From: Cryptomeria japonica
Lineage: Eukaryota > Streptophyta > Pinopsida > Cupressales > Cupressaceae
Length of the DNA stretch: 64,000 nucleotides
Assembly: GCF_030272615.1 (NCBI RefSeq)
Contig: NC_081410.1
Location: 503,618,942 to 503,682,941, forward strand
Direction: 5' to 3'
How positions within the stretch are numbered: position 1 is the stretch's first letter; each line of letters starts with the position of its first letter. Below are positions 44,704 through 56,826 of this stretch, piece after piece. The notes under the pieces were generated by a model. The model ran no database searches. It had not been told where the DNA came from and saw only the letters and a list, made by a program, of their open reading frames with translations. Position numbers and translations under genes: made by a program.

Positions 44704-45277
44704 AAACTCCCTAGGACTTATGCATCACATTTGATACTAGTGAGACCATTAAAGAACCTGATGGCCCATTATACATAAGTGCAAAAATAAAAGGTATACC
44801 TACTAGAGGAGTGCTTACTGATCCTGTTTGCATGGTTAATGTGATAATTGAAGAATCTTTTATACTTTAAAATTGGATCAAGTGATATATGATGATATTT
44901 ATGTGGTAGTTAATTTTTTTGATGGCTTTTCTTGTCCTGCTATTGGTTCTATAACACTTCCTATTGATGTTGGCACTAAATGTTTAGATGTTCAATTTTC
45001 TATCATTCCTACATTTGATCAATTTCATGTGAAGTTGGGACATCCTTGGCTCTCTTCCATGAAAGAAAGTGCTTCTACTATTCATAAGTGTTTGAAATTT
45101 CCTCATAATGATAAAATCATAACTGTTAATCATAGCATATATCAATCTACAATGAAGCAGGAAGATGTTTGTCTTGATTACCTTTGGTTCGAACAATTCC
45201 AACCTCTTCAACCTAGAAGTGATTCTCTCTTTAAATCATATCAAAACTAGAAAAACGAAATGATTTTTTCATTGAGT
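44704..45277 (+). pseudogene. A2 polyprotein, protease part
   Basis: After the LINE the A2 frame resumes: EPDGPLYISAKIKGIPTRGV, LTDPVCMVNVIIEESFIL and, from 44873, DVYVVVNFFDGF-like sequence to VKLGHPWLSSMKESASTIHK. The catalytic triplet is again DP-x (DPV). The junction to the C-terminal extension reads through an arginine (QPRSDSLFKSYQN), with a TAG in place of the Trp codon shortly after. A3 inserted at 45278. Confidence 0.85.
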
Positions 45278-46491
45278 TGTAGCGTCATAAAATTGCAACC
45301 TTGCAATTTTTGACTGCATTTGGGTCTTTGTGTTGGCAGATGAATCCCTAAGCTTGATTGGAGACCTGAGACATGTTCAAACATCATAAACTTGCATTTT
45401 CTGCCACCCTGCACTTCCTTTATGTCACTACCTATCCTAAATTAGGGCAGGAATGGGGTGTGGTGCCCCTGTCCCTACCCTATTTTGGGCCTCCCTTTAC
45501 CTAATCATGCATTGGGCTTGTTAATTATGAGTGGGAAAAAGTTTTCCTATGTCGGCCTAAGATGAAAAATCAGTTAAAAAACCCCTAATTGACAAGTGTA
45601 TAAGGAGCATCTCCCCTCCTATTTTCATAGGTCCAAGAAGTGAAAATTAAGTTCAAGAAGCGAAATCAAGCATAAGCGATCGTAAGGCAAAATTACCAAG
45701 CAACGTTGTCATCAAGCATTCAAACATACCTTCAAGCATTGAGCATTTCAAGTCTCCTTTCAAGGCTACGTGTTGCATTCAATTCAAGGATTCAACCATT
45801 GAAGAGGAGATCTCTACCTATCCTTTCAATCAATTCTATCAACATTTCAATTGCATCCTCTCTTGAGGTGAACTTTACTTCATATATTTCCTTTCATTTA
45901 CTTGCAAGTATTTTCAATCACTTGGTTAATTCCAAAATGGGGTTTGACCTGAAGGTAAACCCCCGATCCCAACAACATTTCCTCTCTTTTCTATGTGTAG
46001 GTTGTAGGTGCGCATTTTGTATTGTGGGTTTAGACTCCATTTTTAGAGACTAAAAAACCATTTTCAGTGCATGGATTTTTTGGAGGACCAAGTACACTTT
46101 CAAACCAGTCCTAACAACTTTTTCTCAAATTTGCAGGGAGAGATTTGTCTCAAAATCTTACCACTAATTCCAAGTTAACAACTTTATCCTCCATCTCTAT
46201 CTCAAGATATAATTGTTTCTTTGTCATATTTACACTTAGTCTCAATTCGCTTAATTCAACTTGTCTATTTTAAAAGAGGGTTACTTTACTTTCCAAATTT
46301 ATTGTAAACTCCCTACAATTCACTAAGCATTCAATCTCTTTCCATTGAGATTGGATCTATTGAAGTCAACCCCCTTGTTTAAATGTAATGTGCATAAGAA
46401 GTTGAAGGGAATCCTTTGTGAAAGTTTCACTCCTTTCTCGAGGGTAAATCTTTCCACTTGATCTCCTCTCATCACTTTTCACCACATTTCA
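45278..46491 (+). mobile_element. 5' LTR of A3
   Basis: It runs from TGTAGCGTCATAAAATTG to CCACATTTCA. Within it are TATAAGG (45599-45605), the GGGGTTT/AAACCCC hairpin (45939-45964) and a GGACC-type hairpin (46085-46111). Confidence 0.87.
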
Positions 46492-46493
46492 TT

Positions 46494-46506
46494 TGGTGAA
46501 CCCGAC
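46494..46506 (+). other. primer-binding site of A3
   Basis: TGGTGAACCCGAC matches the A1 site; the bases after it have diverged. Confidence 0.75.
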
Positions 46507-47600
46507 CTCTTACATGCTTTACACTAAAAATTATTACATATTTTTTATTTACAAGTTTAATTTCCTTACAAAACTTAGTGGTTAATTCATTCAAAACCCT
46601 AGTTGTCAAAATTGAACTTTTGTTTTGCAAAAATTGCTATATATTGTCTTAGATTTGCAAATTACTTTGCTTGTCAAATTCAATTCTTTTATTGTCTTGT
46701 TCAATTTGCAAATCAAATTTATAAAATTAAGTGGTGAATTGTCAAAACCCTAATTTTCAAAAATCAATTTGAATTTGTGCAAACATTGGATTCATATTTA
46801 ATTTTCGGATTTAGGACTATTTTCAGACTTGTCTTCTCACCTAGAATTCAAATTTTTAGTTTCCCTCCTTTTTTCAAAATTTCAAAATTTAGTGGTTAGG
46901 CCCTAAAAACCCTAATTTTAAAATTTACTTAGATTTTCTGCAAAATTCAATCAATTTCAATTAATTTCAGTTTTCTAAATATCATTCAACGTGGCCCTAT
47001 CCATTAGGGTTCACCTTTTTCAAAACCCTAATAGGGTCCTATTTTGACATTGAAACCTTATTTTCGCCTATCTAAATTTTGTAAAATTAACCAATTTTGG
47101 GGGATTAGCTCTAAAATCATTGTAGCTTTCATCCTTGAAAATTTCCAAAAAAGTTGGGTGGACCAAGTACACTTTCAACTCGATCCTTGACTTTTTTCCC
47201 TAAATTTTAGGAGACTGTTATGACTATATTTTATTGCTTAAATCCATAAAATTAGTTGATTTTTTCAAATTTTTATCCCTATAAAATCAAAAATATTTCC
47301 CAATTTCAACATTACAACTTTCAAGAGAAACATTTAAAATTAAGTGGTTAATTGTAATCTGTCCTGATTTTAAAATCTTAATTTTGTCAATTTTAATTAA
47401 GTGGTATCCCATTGGCCCTAATTTTAAATTTCAATCTCTTTTTATCAGAAATTTTCTTGAAAATTATGTCAATTCTTCTTCCCACAAAGTTCAAATTGTC
47501 TAATCATAATTTTCTTGGATTTTTGGCATTATTCAATTTTGCAAACTTTGTTCCCAACATTAAAAATTCAAATTCAAAATTCAAATTTTCCCTCTAGTGC
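46507..47600 (+). other. A3 leader with one conserved hairpin
   Basis: AT-rich non-coding leader. At 47160-47186 GGACC and GATCC enclose a short loop, flanked by ttgaaaatttccaaaaaagt and gacttttttccctaaatttt, the same symmetric context as in A1. No gene is seen. Confidence 0.7.
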
Positions 47601-48245
47601 ATTAGTTTAACTACTATTGGTCCTACCTATACTATCCCTATAAGAAGAAGCATTAGAATTAAGGCTTCCCAAGGGTTAACTCCCAAAGAGATGGATCCCA
47701 ATTTGGGTGACTTCTTCAATGAGGATAATGCTAATTCTTCCCATCCTAGTAACATCTCAATCTACCCAATTGATGATTCCAATGACGAAGAAGAAGTTTT
47801 GACTAGAGTTTCCATACATCAACTTTCAAAATTGGACAATCAATTTGACAATTTTCAACAATATTTGTCCCAAGAGTATCCTAATAGTGAAGCTCTTCCA
47901 TTAATTAAAGGTCTAAAACACATGATTCAAAGTGATAAGAATGGAATTGATAGATTGTGTGTTATTGCTCATATTATTGATTCTAATGTCATACCTATAA
48001 AGAGTTGTGTTGAGACCTTGGGTTAATCACAACCTCCTACAAAAAACAATCATTCTATTCCTTTGACCATTAGTCATGGAGGCAATCCCTCTTCCTCAAT
48101 CAATCCTCCATCTCTATCTATGCCTTCAATGAGTGTTCCTATTGTCTCTCAACCAATCAATATGACACAAGGGGTCAATTCATCCAATCATTATATCCCT
48201 CCTTTTAGTGTCCCATTTCCTACTCAATTACACCTATGCCTACTT
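47601..48245 (+). pseudogene. A3 polyprotein, N-terminal gag
   Basis: The frame aligns with A1 from its start, but the initiator ATG has become ATT (47601). It includes EMDPNLGDFFNEDNANSSHP, LSKLDNQFDNFQQYLSQEYP and KSCVETLG, a TAA after that, then the Ser/Pro-rich linker. A small frameshift lies before the B1 insertion point. Confidence 0.82.
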
Positions 48246-48470
48246 ACCATTGTTGGAAAATGCACACTCCAATGAGAAATTGTAGGTGATTGAAGGTATA
48301 TTCATTGATGGAAACCTTACAATTATGTGATACCGATAGACTCTACACATAGAACACCGGCACCAAAAAGGAAGAATACCGACACCTTGGCCGACAACAA
48401 TTTTGTATAAACATATTTTGTAATTAATTGTAAAATATTTTATAAGTTGACATGGTGGATTTTAATATGA

Positions 48471-48486
48471 CTCATATATATATGAG
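48471..48486 (+). promoter_or_regulatory. palindromic TATA region of the B1 LTR
   Basis: CTCATATATATATGAG is a perfect 16-bp palindrome and the best TATA-box candidate of this LTR. The 3' LTR has a one-base variant (54433-54448). Confidence 0.5.
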
Positions 48487-48969
48487 ATCATTGTAGATCA
48501 TTTAAAAAAATAATAGGATGTGAAATATGAATAGAAGGTAGTAGATCTAATGTGTGAATTATTAGGTTAAGGGTTTATGTATGTAGTAGAGCTTAAACCG
48601 GTACTGAATCTAGCATAGCAGATGCTGATCTGAAGTAGTACAAGACATTGGATTAGTATAATCCATTTTTGTAAGTAAGTGTGACTTCTTTTGTAACTGA
48701 GCAGTGAGCTCTAGGCACTTGGCCTTCCTGCATGTGCAGGCCCCTATTGTAAGCAGTAATATTCTCTTATTGGCCAGTAAGTGAATATTGTGGGTTACAA
48801 ATCCCACTAAGGTTTTTCCTGCACCGGGTTTTTTCATTAAAATATTATGTTATGGTGTGTTTTCCATGTTGTGGTTGTTATTCTTATTTGCTGCATTATT
48901 TTTGGTTTACTAGTACACAGTTTTAATATGCTTTTCATGTTATAAGTTAAGACAACTATTATACCGGTC

Positions 48970-49000
48970 AGATACTAATTCACCCCCCCTCTTAGTATCT
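48970..49000 (+). other. U5 hairpin with poly-C loop, B1 5' LTR
   Basis: The 9-bp arms AGATACTAA and TTAGTATCT are perfect reverse complements; the loop is TTCACCCCCCCTC-like. The B1 3' LTR (54935-54962) has arms ATACTGA/TCAGTAT, a compensatory change in the pair nearest the loop. Confidence 0.78.
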
Positions 49001-49017
49001 TTGGGAATCCTAACAAT

Positions 49018-49029
49018 TGGTATCAGAGC
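49018..49029 (+). other. primer-binding site of B1 (tRNA-Met)
   Basis: TGGTATCAGAGC follows the LTR end after two bases, a perfect initiator tRNA-Met complement. Confidence 0.92.
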
Positions 49030-49086
49030 TTGGTCCTCTATTTTCAAAATCCTAACAGCTTAAGGAATATCTTGTCACTGGTAGAG

Positions 49087-50077
49087 ATGGAAAACTTGAG
49101 AAAACAATTCGAAACAACTCTTTCTGAGTATGATGCAGAAAAAGTGAAGAATATCAAACTTGAAGATGATCTGAAGGCTGCTCAGGATATTATTTGAGGA
49201 CTTCAAGAAAATTTCACTATAGCAAGAAATAAAAGAAGAGAACTTTGTGAGAAAATGTAGAAAGAGGAAGATGAAAAGGAAACTCTTAATGATCTGGTGA
49301 ACCAACTGAGACAAGATAACTATACAATGAAGAATGAGATGCAAAATATGACTATGAGATTTTGTAAAGAAATTGAAGATAGAAATAAGAATGAAGATGA
49401 CTTGACTAGAAGACTAAATGATGCTGGAAATGAAAACACAAGACTCAGTCATGAGAATGATATGTTAAAGATAGATCTGATGCATACAGAAAATGACAAA
49501 ACTGAACTCATGAGACAGAAAGGAATCTTGGAGAATGAACTGACTGCTGCAAATCAAAACAAAGAGAAATTAAAAAAAAGTTCAGAAGAACTTGTAGACA
49601 TGCTGAAGAATCAGAAACCAAATGGTGATACAAATGGCCTTGGCTTTGAAACTGGTGAAAGCTTCGGTACTGCAAACAATCATGATCATATCAAACTGGT
49701 AAGACAACCTAATGCTTACAAATTCAATGGGAAATGCTTTAACTGTAACAAGTATGGTCATAGAGAAAATCAGTGTAGATCTAGAAATTAATACACCCAC
49801 TAGTCAATGTTCTAAATGCAACAAAATTGGTCATAACTCAGAAAATTGTAGAAAGAATGTAAGTTGTTATGTTTGTGGAAGATTTGGACACTTATCTAAT
49901 CAATGCAGAACACATACTGGCATAAGATATGGGAAAGATATTCAGAAAAACAATGTGACTTATTATGCTTGTAACAAAATTGGACATATTTCAAAATTTT
50001 GTAGAAGCAAGTCCCCACCGACAAATAACAAAGGTCCTAGCTTAAAAGGTAAAGAAAATGTTGAAGAGGTAAAGTAA
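49087..50077 (+). pseudogene. B1 gag-like protein: coiled coil plus zinc knuckles
   Basis: From the ATG at 49087 (MENLRKQFETTLSEYDAEK) the first frame encodes a long charged coiled coil, with stops at 49196 and 49258, then a knuckle CFNCNKYGHRENQC ending at 49791. A frameshift moves to a second frame (to 50077) with CSKCNKIGHNSENC, CYVCGRFGHLSNQC and CNKIGHISKFC, giving four knuckles. I see no recognisable copia capsid (UBN2) domain upstream. It probably binds the element's RNA and is the C-terminal half of a former copia gag. Confidence 0.78.
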
Positions 50078-50494
50078 GAATTCTCAAAACAATGGATCAG
50101 AAAGTCAAATCAAAATGTTGATGGGAATACTCCTCCACCGGTAGAACAGAGTAACACTCCACCGACAAGAGACTCTTCATCTAACTGAAGGAAAATCCTT
50201 TGGGGGTTTAGCAACAAATTGAAAAACATGCTATTATACCCTCGGTTGATGGTAAGAAGTTGAAATTACTTCTATATCGACAGATGAGTTAAGTTGTGAC
50301 TTAATCAACAAGCATTAAAGGTGGTAATTGGAGAAAATAACATTATAAAGAAAGTATTTTGGCTCCTTTTTCATTCACCGAGCATTCAGATCTTTGAAGA
50401 GCGCAAAAATTCTTGAGCGAAGGCATCCGTAGTGAAGAAGTGAAGTAGTTCATCCAAGCATTCATCCTTAAGGTAGATTGAGGTATTTATAACT
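50078..50494 (+). other. B1 inter-ORF spacer
   Basis: About 400 bp without a gene. It looks like decayed sequence following gag (ttgggggtttagcaacaaat) and then purine-rich DNA up to the next ATG. A tatttata lies just 10 bp before that ATG, too close to be its promoter. Confidence 0.4.
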
Positions 50495-53400
50495 ATGGCT
50501 TCTTTATCCACTCCTAAATTTATTGCAAACCCTACTGTGATTGAGGTTATTAAGTGCCCTAGATGCACATTCAAACCAGTTCTCGAAATTGTGAAGAAAG
50601 ATGATAACACAGGTGCATTCTCTCAAATTCCTAAGGGAGTAGTATATGCTGAAGACCCTAGGATATACATACATTGTCATATAGAGGAATTAGGTCATGA
50701 TGAGATCAAAAACATGTATAGGATTGTGAGCTATGATGTAGATGGTAATGTCAAGCCGGAACATAAGGTAGTAGAAACCCTAAGCTTTGTGGATATTCTT
50801 AGAATTCCTGATTTTTCTGAAGATGTAATAAGAATAGTCCTAAGCAAAGTCCATGGTGAATTATTTTGGTTGGATTCAATTCACAAAATCACCAAAGAAG
50901 CAGTAAAAGCAGTAACAGGGTTACCTTCCACTAGTAGCATACCTGACAGAACAAAGAAAGTCCCAAATGACACAGTAATGAAAATAACTCATGCAACTTT
51001 TGACAAAAAGTCTCTAAGTGTAAATGATGTAAAGGACATCAATGTCAGATTTATCAGTATGATCTTAGGTTACAAAGCCACACATGTAAATAGGTTGAAC
51101 TCAATTTCTAGCCTATGTATCAAAAGCACATATGACATGGTAAATGAAAATGCTAGAATAGATGTGTGTGAATGGCTCAAAGATGAATTGATAGACAATC
51201 TAAAGAAGATTAAAGGAGAAAAGAAAGGAACCTTTAGATTTGGAAATTTTCTTGTTTGCCTAATGCTGTACATTACTAAGAAAGTTCCCGGTATTGGTAG
51301 AAGAGATTTTGGCTTTGATATACCGATAGGAAAGCAACTATTGGATCTATTGAACAACATGGGAGAAGACGGAGAGAAAAACATAAATGAACACTTTCAA
51401 GCATTGAAGGCTTGAATGAAAACAAGAGTAAGACTGTCACGGGAAATTGTGGACAAATATCAGAAGGAAATATGCTTTGTAATCAAGAAAGATGAAATCT
51501 GGATGGAGGTAGTTGTCCCTAGAACTATCTGGGAAACTAAAATGGGCTATGAGACAGATGATAACATTATAGAAACTTATGCAAAATCCCTTCTTGAAGC
51601 ACCAAAGGAACCCACTAAGAAAGTCTTTGGAAATACAGAAACTATTGAGAGTGGAATTCAGTCTAGGAAAAGGGTTAAGAAGGTTGAAGAAATAGTAAGG
51701 AAAGGAACCGAACAGGCAAAGGCAATTAAGGAAAATGTCTTGAAACAAACTAGTATAAAAGAAAGCAAGTTGGAAGGACTTCAATCGAAAGCTCATCTTT
51801 CACCGATTGGAACCTCCTCTGAAAGTGATATGCCAGCAATATTCAAAAGGGTAGAAAGGAAAAGAAAACCTTCACCTGTACCCTCACCCACTCCTAGAAA
51901 AACAAGACAAAAGCAACAGGCAGTGAGGCCTCCAGTAAAGAAGTTAACTCATAAGAAGAAGAAGAAGGTAAATCAAGATATTTCTCCACTGGATAAACTC
52001 TTAAGTGAAATAACTAAAGATGGAAAGTTGAAAAACATTAGCAAACTGTACAAAACACTATCTGCTGATGACAAAGAAAGCATAGAGAACAGTGTAATTT
52101 TACACTTAGACATTTACAAGAAATTTCTGATGGAAATTGTTGATGAAATACCAAATGATTTGTATAGAAGACTAGAAGCTAGAAGGGTAGCTATTGTTGA
52201 GCTGGACAAGAAAATAAAAATTGAAAAATTACTTGCAGTGCATCCAGTTAACTCACCCGATGAAATAGATAAATTAATGAGTGAAGCTAACCAGACAATA
52301 TTTTCAACTACTCATCAACATGTAGCACTAATGGCAGGTAGAGTGAATGAAGTCTCTGAGGAAACAACATATGCATGGGACATATTCTTTGTAGAAAAAG
52401 AGAAATAGGAAGAATTACTAAGACCCAAGACTATCAAAGTATACCAAAAGGACATGGATAAGGGAAAAGGTAAGGTAGGTAGACCTCCAAGCCTTAAAAT
52501 AACTGATAATGTGCTCCCACCTCCTTTGAATACTCCACCGGTAGATACTACAGACAGTCAACTGGCCACTGAGAGTATGGAGACTCCACTTGAGGATACT
52601 AATCCTGAATTTGAAATTTTGTACATTGTAAATATAGACAAATAGGAAGTAAATGTTGTGGTTGACAGAGAAACCACTAATGATAAGAAGGAAGAAGTGA
52701 CTACTGAGTCACCAACTGCAGATGTTGAGGTAGAGGTTAATAACATTGTAAACATGAAAACAAAAAAACCTACTCAAACAGAGCAACCGACAGAGGACAA
52801 CACTGGTAAAACATTAGAGGAACCTATAGATACAACTGGAAAATAGTTAGGAGAACTGACAATAGACAGTGCAGAGGTACAAACAAAGAAACCTGAAGTG
52901 CATACAGAGACACGGATTGAGAAACTAGCTGTTGAGAGCTCATAGAAACCCTTTGAGACACAGATGGAGAAACCAGAACAGAAACAAGTTGAGACACAAG
53001 TTCAGACAGAGACAGTGCCACTGGCTAAAAGTGAAAATTCTAAACCTTTGCTAGTAGAAATGCAAACATAAACTGACCTACCAGAGGTTGAATCAAGCAA
53101 GGTGATTACTACAACTGATAGCATGAATATTGTGAGAATAGTTGGACAGACATCTGGTACTTCTATAGCAGAATTCTGACCTACAAATGTAACAGAGGTC
53201 TTATTGGATTCAATAAAGAAGATCACAGAGTGTAACACACAAGCTTATAAGGCTATAGATGATACAATCCCTATTCTTAAACTGGTAGCACCTAAATGCA
53301 TAGTGGATAATACAGATTCTTTAGGTCAACTAGACACATTGTCTAAGTTCATCACTGACAACATTTTGACAGTTGATCAAATAAATGAGGACACATTTAA

Positions 53401-53980
53401 AGAGAGATTGATTAAAAAAAAAGAGAAATTCTTTGAGGAAATTGTGAAGAAGAACAAGGAGAAAATAGACACATTATTATCGGATCTAGGAAAAACAATT
53501 TTGGATTTTAAGAAAATGTACAGGGATACTTGCAAAATAGACATCTTGACACAGGATATAGATTCAGAGATTAGCAAAACTCAAACTAAAATAAACAATG
53601 TTGCTAACAATTTGATAGGTACATCTGATTCATTTTTGGAGATAGAAAAGAAAATTGTAGATCTAGAAGAGAAAATTGATAAGTTAGAGAAGGACAAAGA
53701 GAAAGTTAAGCTTAAGGCAAAGAGCTTAAAATGTAAACTTGGTCCAAAACTAGACTACCTCATTTCTTTGAGAAAAGAAATTTCTGAGGCTCTGGTTCCC
53801 AGACTTAAGACACCGAAAGAGAAAATGCACATACTCACTGGTACAATTTAGAGAATCCAAGAGGCATTATAGGAAAGCACAAGATTCAACGATAGCTTAA
53901 AAATGATTTTGACATATATATTCCAGATTGTAACCCACCAGTTACAAGAATCTAGGCAGGACTCCACTGACAGTGAATGA
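50495..53980 (+). pseudogene. B1 large ORF of unknown function (~1160 codons, nine stops)
   Basis: A single reading frame persists for 3.49 kb. Segment 1 (306 codons, MASLSTPKFIANPTVIEV) is a globular region with GELFWLDSIHKITKEAVKAV, VRFISMILGYKATHVNRLNS, CEWLKDELIDNLKKIKGEK and FRFGNFLVCLMLYITKKVPG. Segment 2 has basic tracts (KRVKKVEEIVRKG, THKKKKKVNQ) and a conserved LDKLLSEITKDGKLKNISKL to EARRVAIVELDKKIKIEKLL block. Segment 3 is acidic and low-complexity. Segment 4 is a coiled coil (EIEKKIVDLEEKIDKLEKDK). At two stops B2 has glutamine, showing CAG-to-TAG decay. B2 (62100-63818) is a homologue. I recognise no enzyme; a nucleic-acid-associated structural protein is a guess. Confidence 0.75.
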
Positions 53981-54181
53981 CAACCTTTGTCATTGATGTC
54001 AAAGGGGGAGTAGTGAGATGAGAAAAATGATCAGAACAGGACATCATTAGCTCAGGGGGAGCATACATTTTTGGGCACATAGTTTTGGTATGACAAATTT
54101 TGGTAGATTCTTTTTGGATATCTTTTTGGACACTTTTTTATTTTTCTCATAAGTGTTGCCATCAATGCCAAAGGGGGAGAT
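53981..54181 (+). other. B1 3' UTR with three polypurine-like tracts
   Basis: Aaagggggag-type runs occur at about 54001-54010 (tcaaagggggagtag), 54053-54062 (ctcagggggagcat) and 54170-54181 (caaagggggaga). Only the last touches the LTR and is the canonical polypurine tract. B2 keeps all three in the same order. Confidence 0.75.
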
Positions 54182-54979
54182 TGTTGGCAAATGCACACTC
54201 CAATGAGAAATTGTAGGTGATTGAAGGTATTGTCATTGATGGCAACCTTACAATCATGTGATACCGGCAAGTAGAATAAGGCACTGACACTGACAGACTC
54301 TACACTGACATACAAAACACCGACACTGAAAAGGAAGAATATCGACACCTTGGCTGACAACAATTTTGTAAAAACATATTTTGTAATTAATTGTAAAATG
54401 TTTTGTAAGCCAACATGGCAGATTGTAATATGACTCATATATGTATGAGATCATTGTAGATCATTTAAAAAAAAAAAAGGATGTGAAATATGAATAGAAG
54501 GTAGTAGACCTAATGTGCGAATTATTAGGTTAAGGGTTTATGTATGTAGCAGAGCTTAAACCGATACTAAATCTAGCATAGCAGATGCTGATCTGAAGCA
54601 GTACAAGACATTGGATTAGTATAATCCATTTTTGTAAGTCAGTGTGACTTCTTTTGTAACTGAGCAGTGAGCTCTAGGCACTTAGCCTTCCTGTATGTGC
54701 AGGCCCCTATTCTAAGCAGTATTATTCTCTTATTGGCCAGTAAGAGAATATTGTGGGTCACAAATCCCACCGAGGTTTTTCCCACACCAGGTTTCCAAGT
54801 TAAAATTTTGTGTTATGGTGTGCTTTTCATGTTGTGGTTGTTATTCTTATTTGTTGCATTATTTCTGGTTTACCGGTACACAATTTTAATATGCTTTTCA
54901 TGTTATAAGTTAAGAAAATTATTATACCGGTCAAATACTGATTCACCCCCCCCTCTCAGTATCTCTGGGAATCCTAACA
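54182..54979 (+). mobile_element. 3' LTR of B1
   Basis: It runs from TGTTGGCAAATGCACAC to GAATCCTAACA. The ORF starting at 54667 begins in this LTR and reads into A3 gag; that is a fusion of two unrelated sequences, not a gene. Confidence 0.9.
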
Positions 54980-54984
54980 ACCAT

Positions 54985-56826
54985 AGTGTTCCACCACCCT
55001 ATTCTCAATCAATGCCTTCTTTCAATAAAATCACACCGCCTTCTCAATCAAACATGTCTAACATAAACTCTTCAACTGAAGCAACCATTAATAGCCTTGC
55101 CCAAACTATGTCATCATTACAACAACAAATCGCTTCTATGAGTCAATCCAAGCTTAATGTACCCACATTTGATGATGTGAGCCCACTTTCTCTTGATAAT
55201 GTTAGAGTTGTCCCTCCTAAACACATTGAAGTCCCTCAGTTGGAACTCTATAATGGAAAAGTTGATCCTTTAACACATGTCAAAACATTCCAAACCTTGT
55301 GTACTGACTTTGCTTATGATCAAAGATTTCTTGCCAAATCATTTACTAGAACGCTAAGAGATAAGGCTTTGCAATGGTATTGCTCTTTGCCTTCCTATTC
55401 TATTACTTCTTTTCAACAATTAGTAAATGTTTTTATTCAACAATTTCAAAACAACATAAGTCCTAAAATCACTTTGACTGATTTAATGCATTGTAAACAA
55501 GGTGTTAAAGAAAAAGTGACTGATTTCATTGGTAGATATAAGCATTTGTGTTCTCAAATTTCTTTTACAGTGCCTAATAATGATATTCAAAGAATTTTCA
55601 TTTCTATTTTTTGTAAAAAGACATTAGGGACAAACTTCTCCTTAATGAGTTTACTTCATTTCTGCAGTTGTGCACAACACTTCACAATTATCAACTAATT
55701 GTGAGTCAACTAGAGAAATCTACTCCTATGGCTCTGAGTGATAAGGGTGAGAGCACTCAACAACCATTTGTGAAGTTCAAACCGAATAAAAGCTTCATCA
55801 AATTCAATGACACCATGAATAACAACAATGTGAATGCTACAAAAATGTGCCTCCTATTTCTGTTTTTTTAAAGAGAAAGACAATTTACTCCTTTGAATGA
55901 ATCTTTGCATAGCATCATGTCTTATTTATTACAAAGAAATGTTATCAAACTTCCTCCAAATGCAGCCTCACCTTACTTTGATAATAATTATTTTTGTCAA
56001 TTTTATCGTCAACCTAGTCATGATATTGAGAAATCTTTTGCATTAAAAAGTAAGATTCAAGACCTGATTGATAATAATACTATATCTATGGTAGGTTTGA
56101 ATGATAAGGGAAACAAGTCAATCACTCCTCCTAATCAAAATCTTAAGATTTTCACTAATCCTTTACCCTCTCATACCTCTAACGTGATTGAAATTGAACA
56201 TAGGTCTTTCTCTTCTTCTAATCTCACTACAATAGTTCCAAATTTAGTGAATATGGTAGAGAAACAAGAAACACCTAAGGATCAATGTATCACATTTGAC
56301 CCTCGTGAGACCATTAGAGCACCTGATGGCCCTTTATACATAGTTACAAAAACCAAGACAAACCTTGTTGTGGTGTGCCTATTGATCCCTCTTGCATGGT
56401 TAATTTGTCATCACTAAAGAATATCTTTATACTATACAATTTCATAAACCAATTTATGATGACACTAATATTGTCGTTAAATTATTTGATGGATTTTCTT
56501 GTCCTACTATTGGTTCTATCATACTCCCTATTGAAGTTCACACTAAATCTATATATGTCAGCTTTGTTATCATTCCTTCATTTGAACAATTCCATGTGAA
56601 GTTAGGTTAGCCTTGTCTATCTTCCATGAAGGCTATTGCCTCTCCAATCCATAAGTGTTTGAAATTTCCCCACAATAGAGAAATCATAACTGTTAACCAT
56701 AGCCTATTTCGACCAACTGAAAGAAGCCCAGGTGTTCCTATTGATTACTTTTGGCCTCAATAATTTCAATCTCTTCCAACAAGAATTGATGCTCTCTTTC
56801 AATCTTATCATAAGTGGAAGAAAGAT
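54985..56826 (+). pseudogene. A3 polyprotein, gag capsid to protease
   Basis: Resumes A3 after B1: PPPYSQSMPSFNKITPP, the NSLAQTMSSLQQQIASM coiled coil, LELYNGKVDPLTHVKTFQTL, FTRTLRDKALQWYCSLP and FIGRYKHLC. A frameshift falls near 55620. The knuckle is decayed (CQFYRQPSHDIEKS). The protease-like part has GVPIDPSCMVN, split by a frameshift near 56370, then FHVKLG. The triplet is DPS as in A1. Confidence 0.85.

Larger units (their letters stand above)
48251..49015 (+). mobile_element. 5' LTR of B1
   Basis: It runs from TGTTGGAAAATGCACAC to GAATCCTAACA. It is ~33 bp shorter than the 3' LTR because of a deletion near 48325. The U5 hairpin has arms AGATACTAA (48970-48978) and TTAGTATCT (48992-49000). 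Confidence 0.9.
48251..54979 (+). mobile_element. B1: complete non-autonomous copia-type element
   Basis: Two LTRs (48251-49015 and 54182-54979) are flanked by the duplication ACCAT (48246-48250, 54980-54984). A tRNA-Met PBS follows the first and a polypurine tract precedes the second. Internally there are a coiled-coil/zinc-knuckle frame and a ~1160-codon frame of unknown function; no protease, integrase, RT or RNase H is seen. It sits in the gag linker of A3. It must have used copia enzymes in trans. Confidence 0.9.

Noticed and set aside
54667-55698. A 343-codon ORF on the plus strand
   Set aside because: It starts in the B1 3' LTR and runs into A3 gag across the insertion border; it is a chance fusion of two elements.
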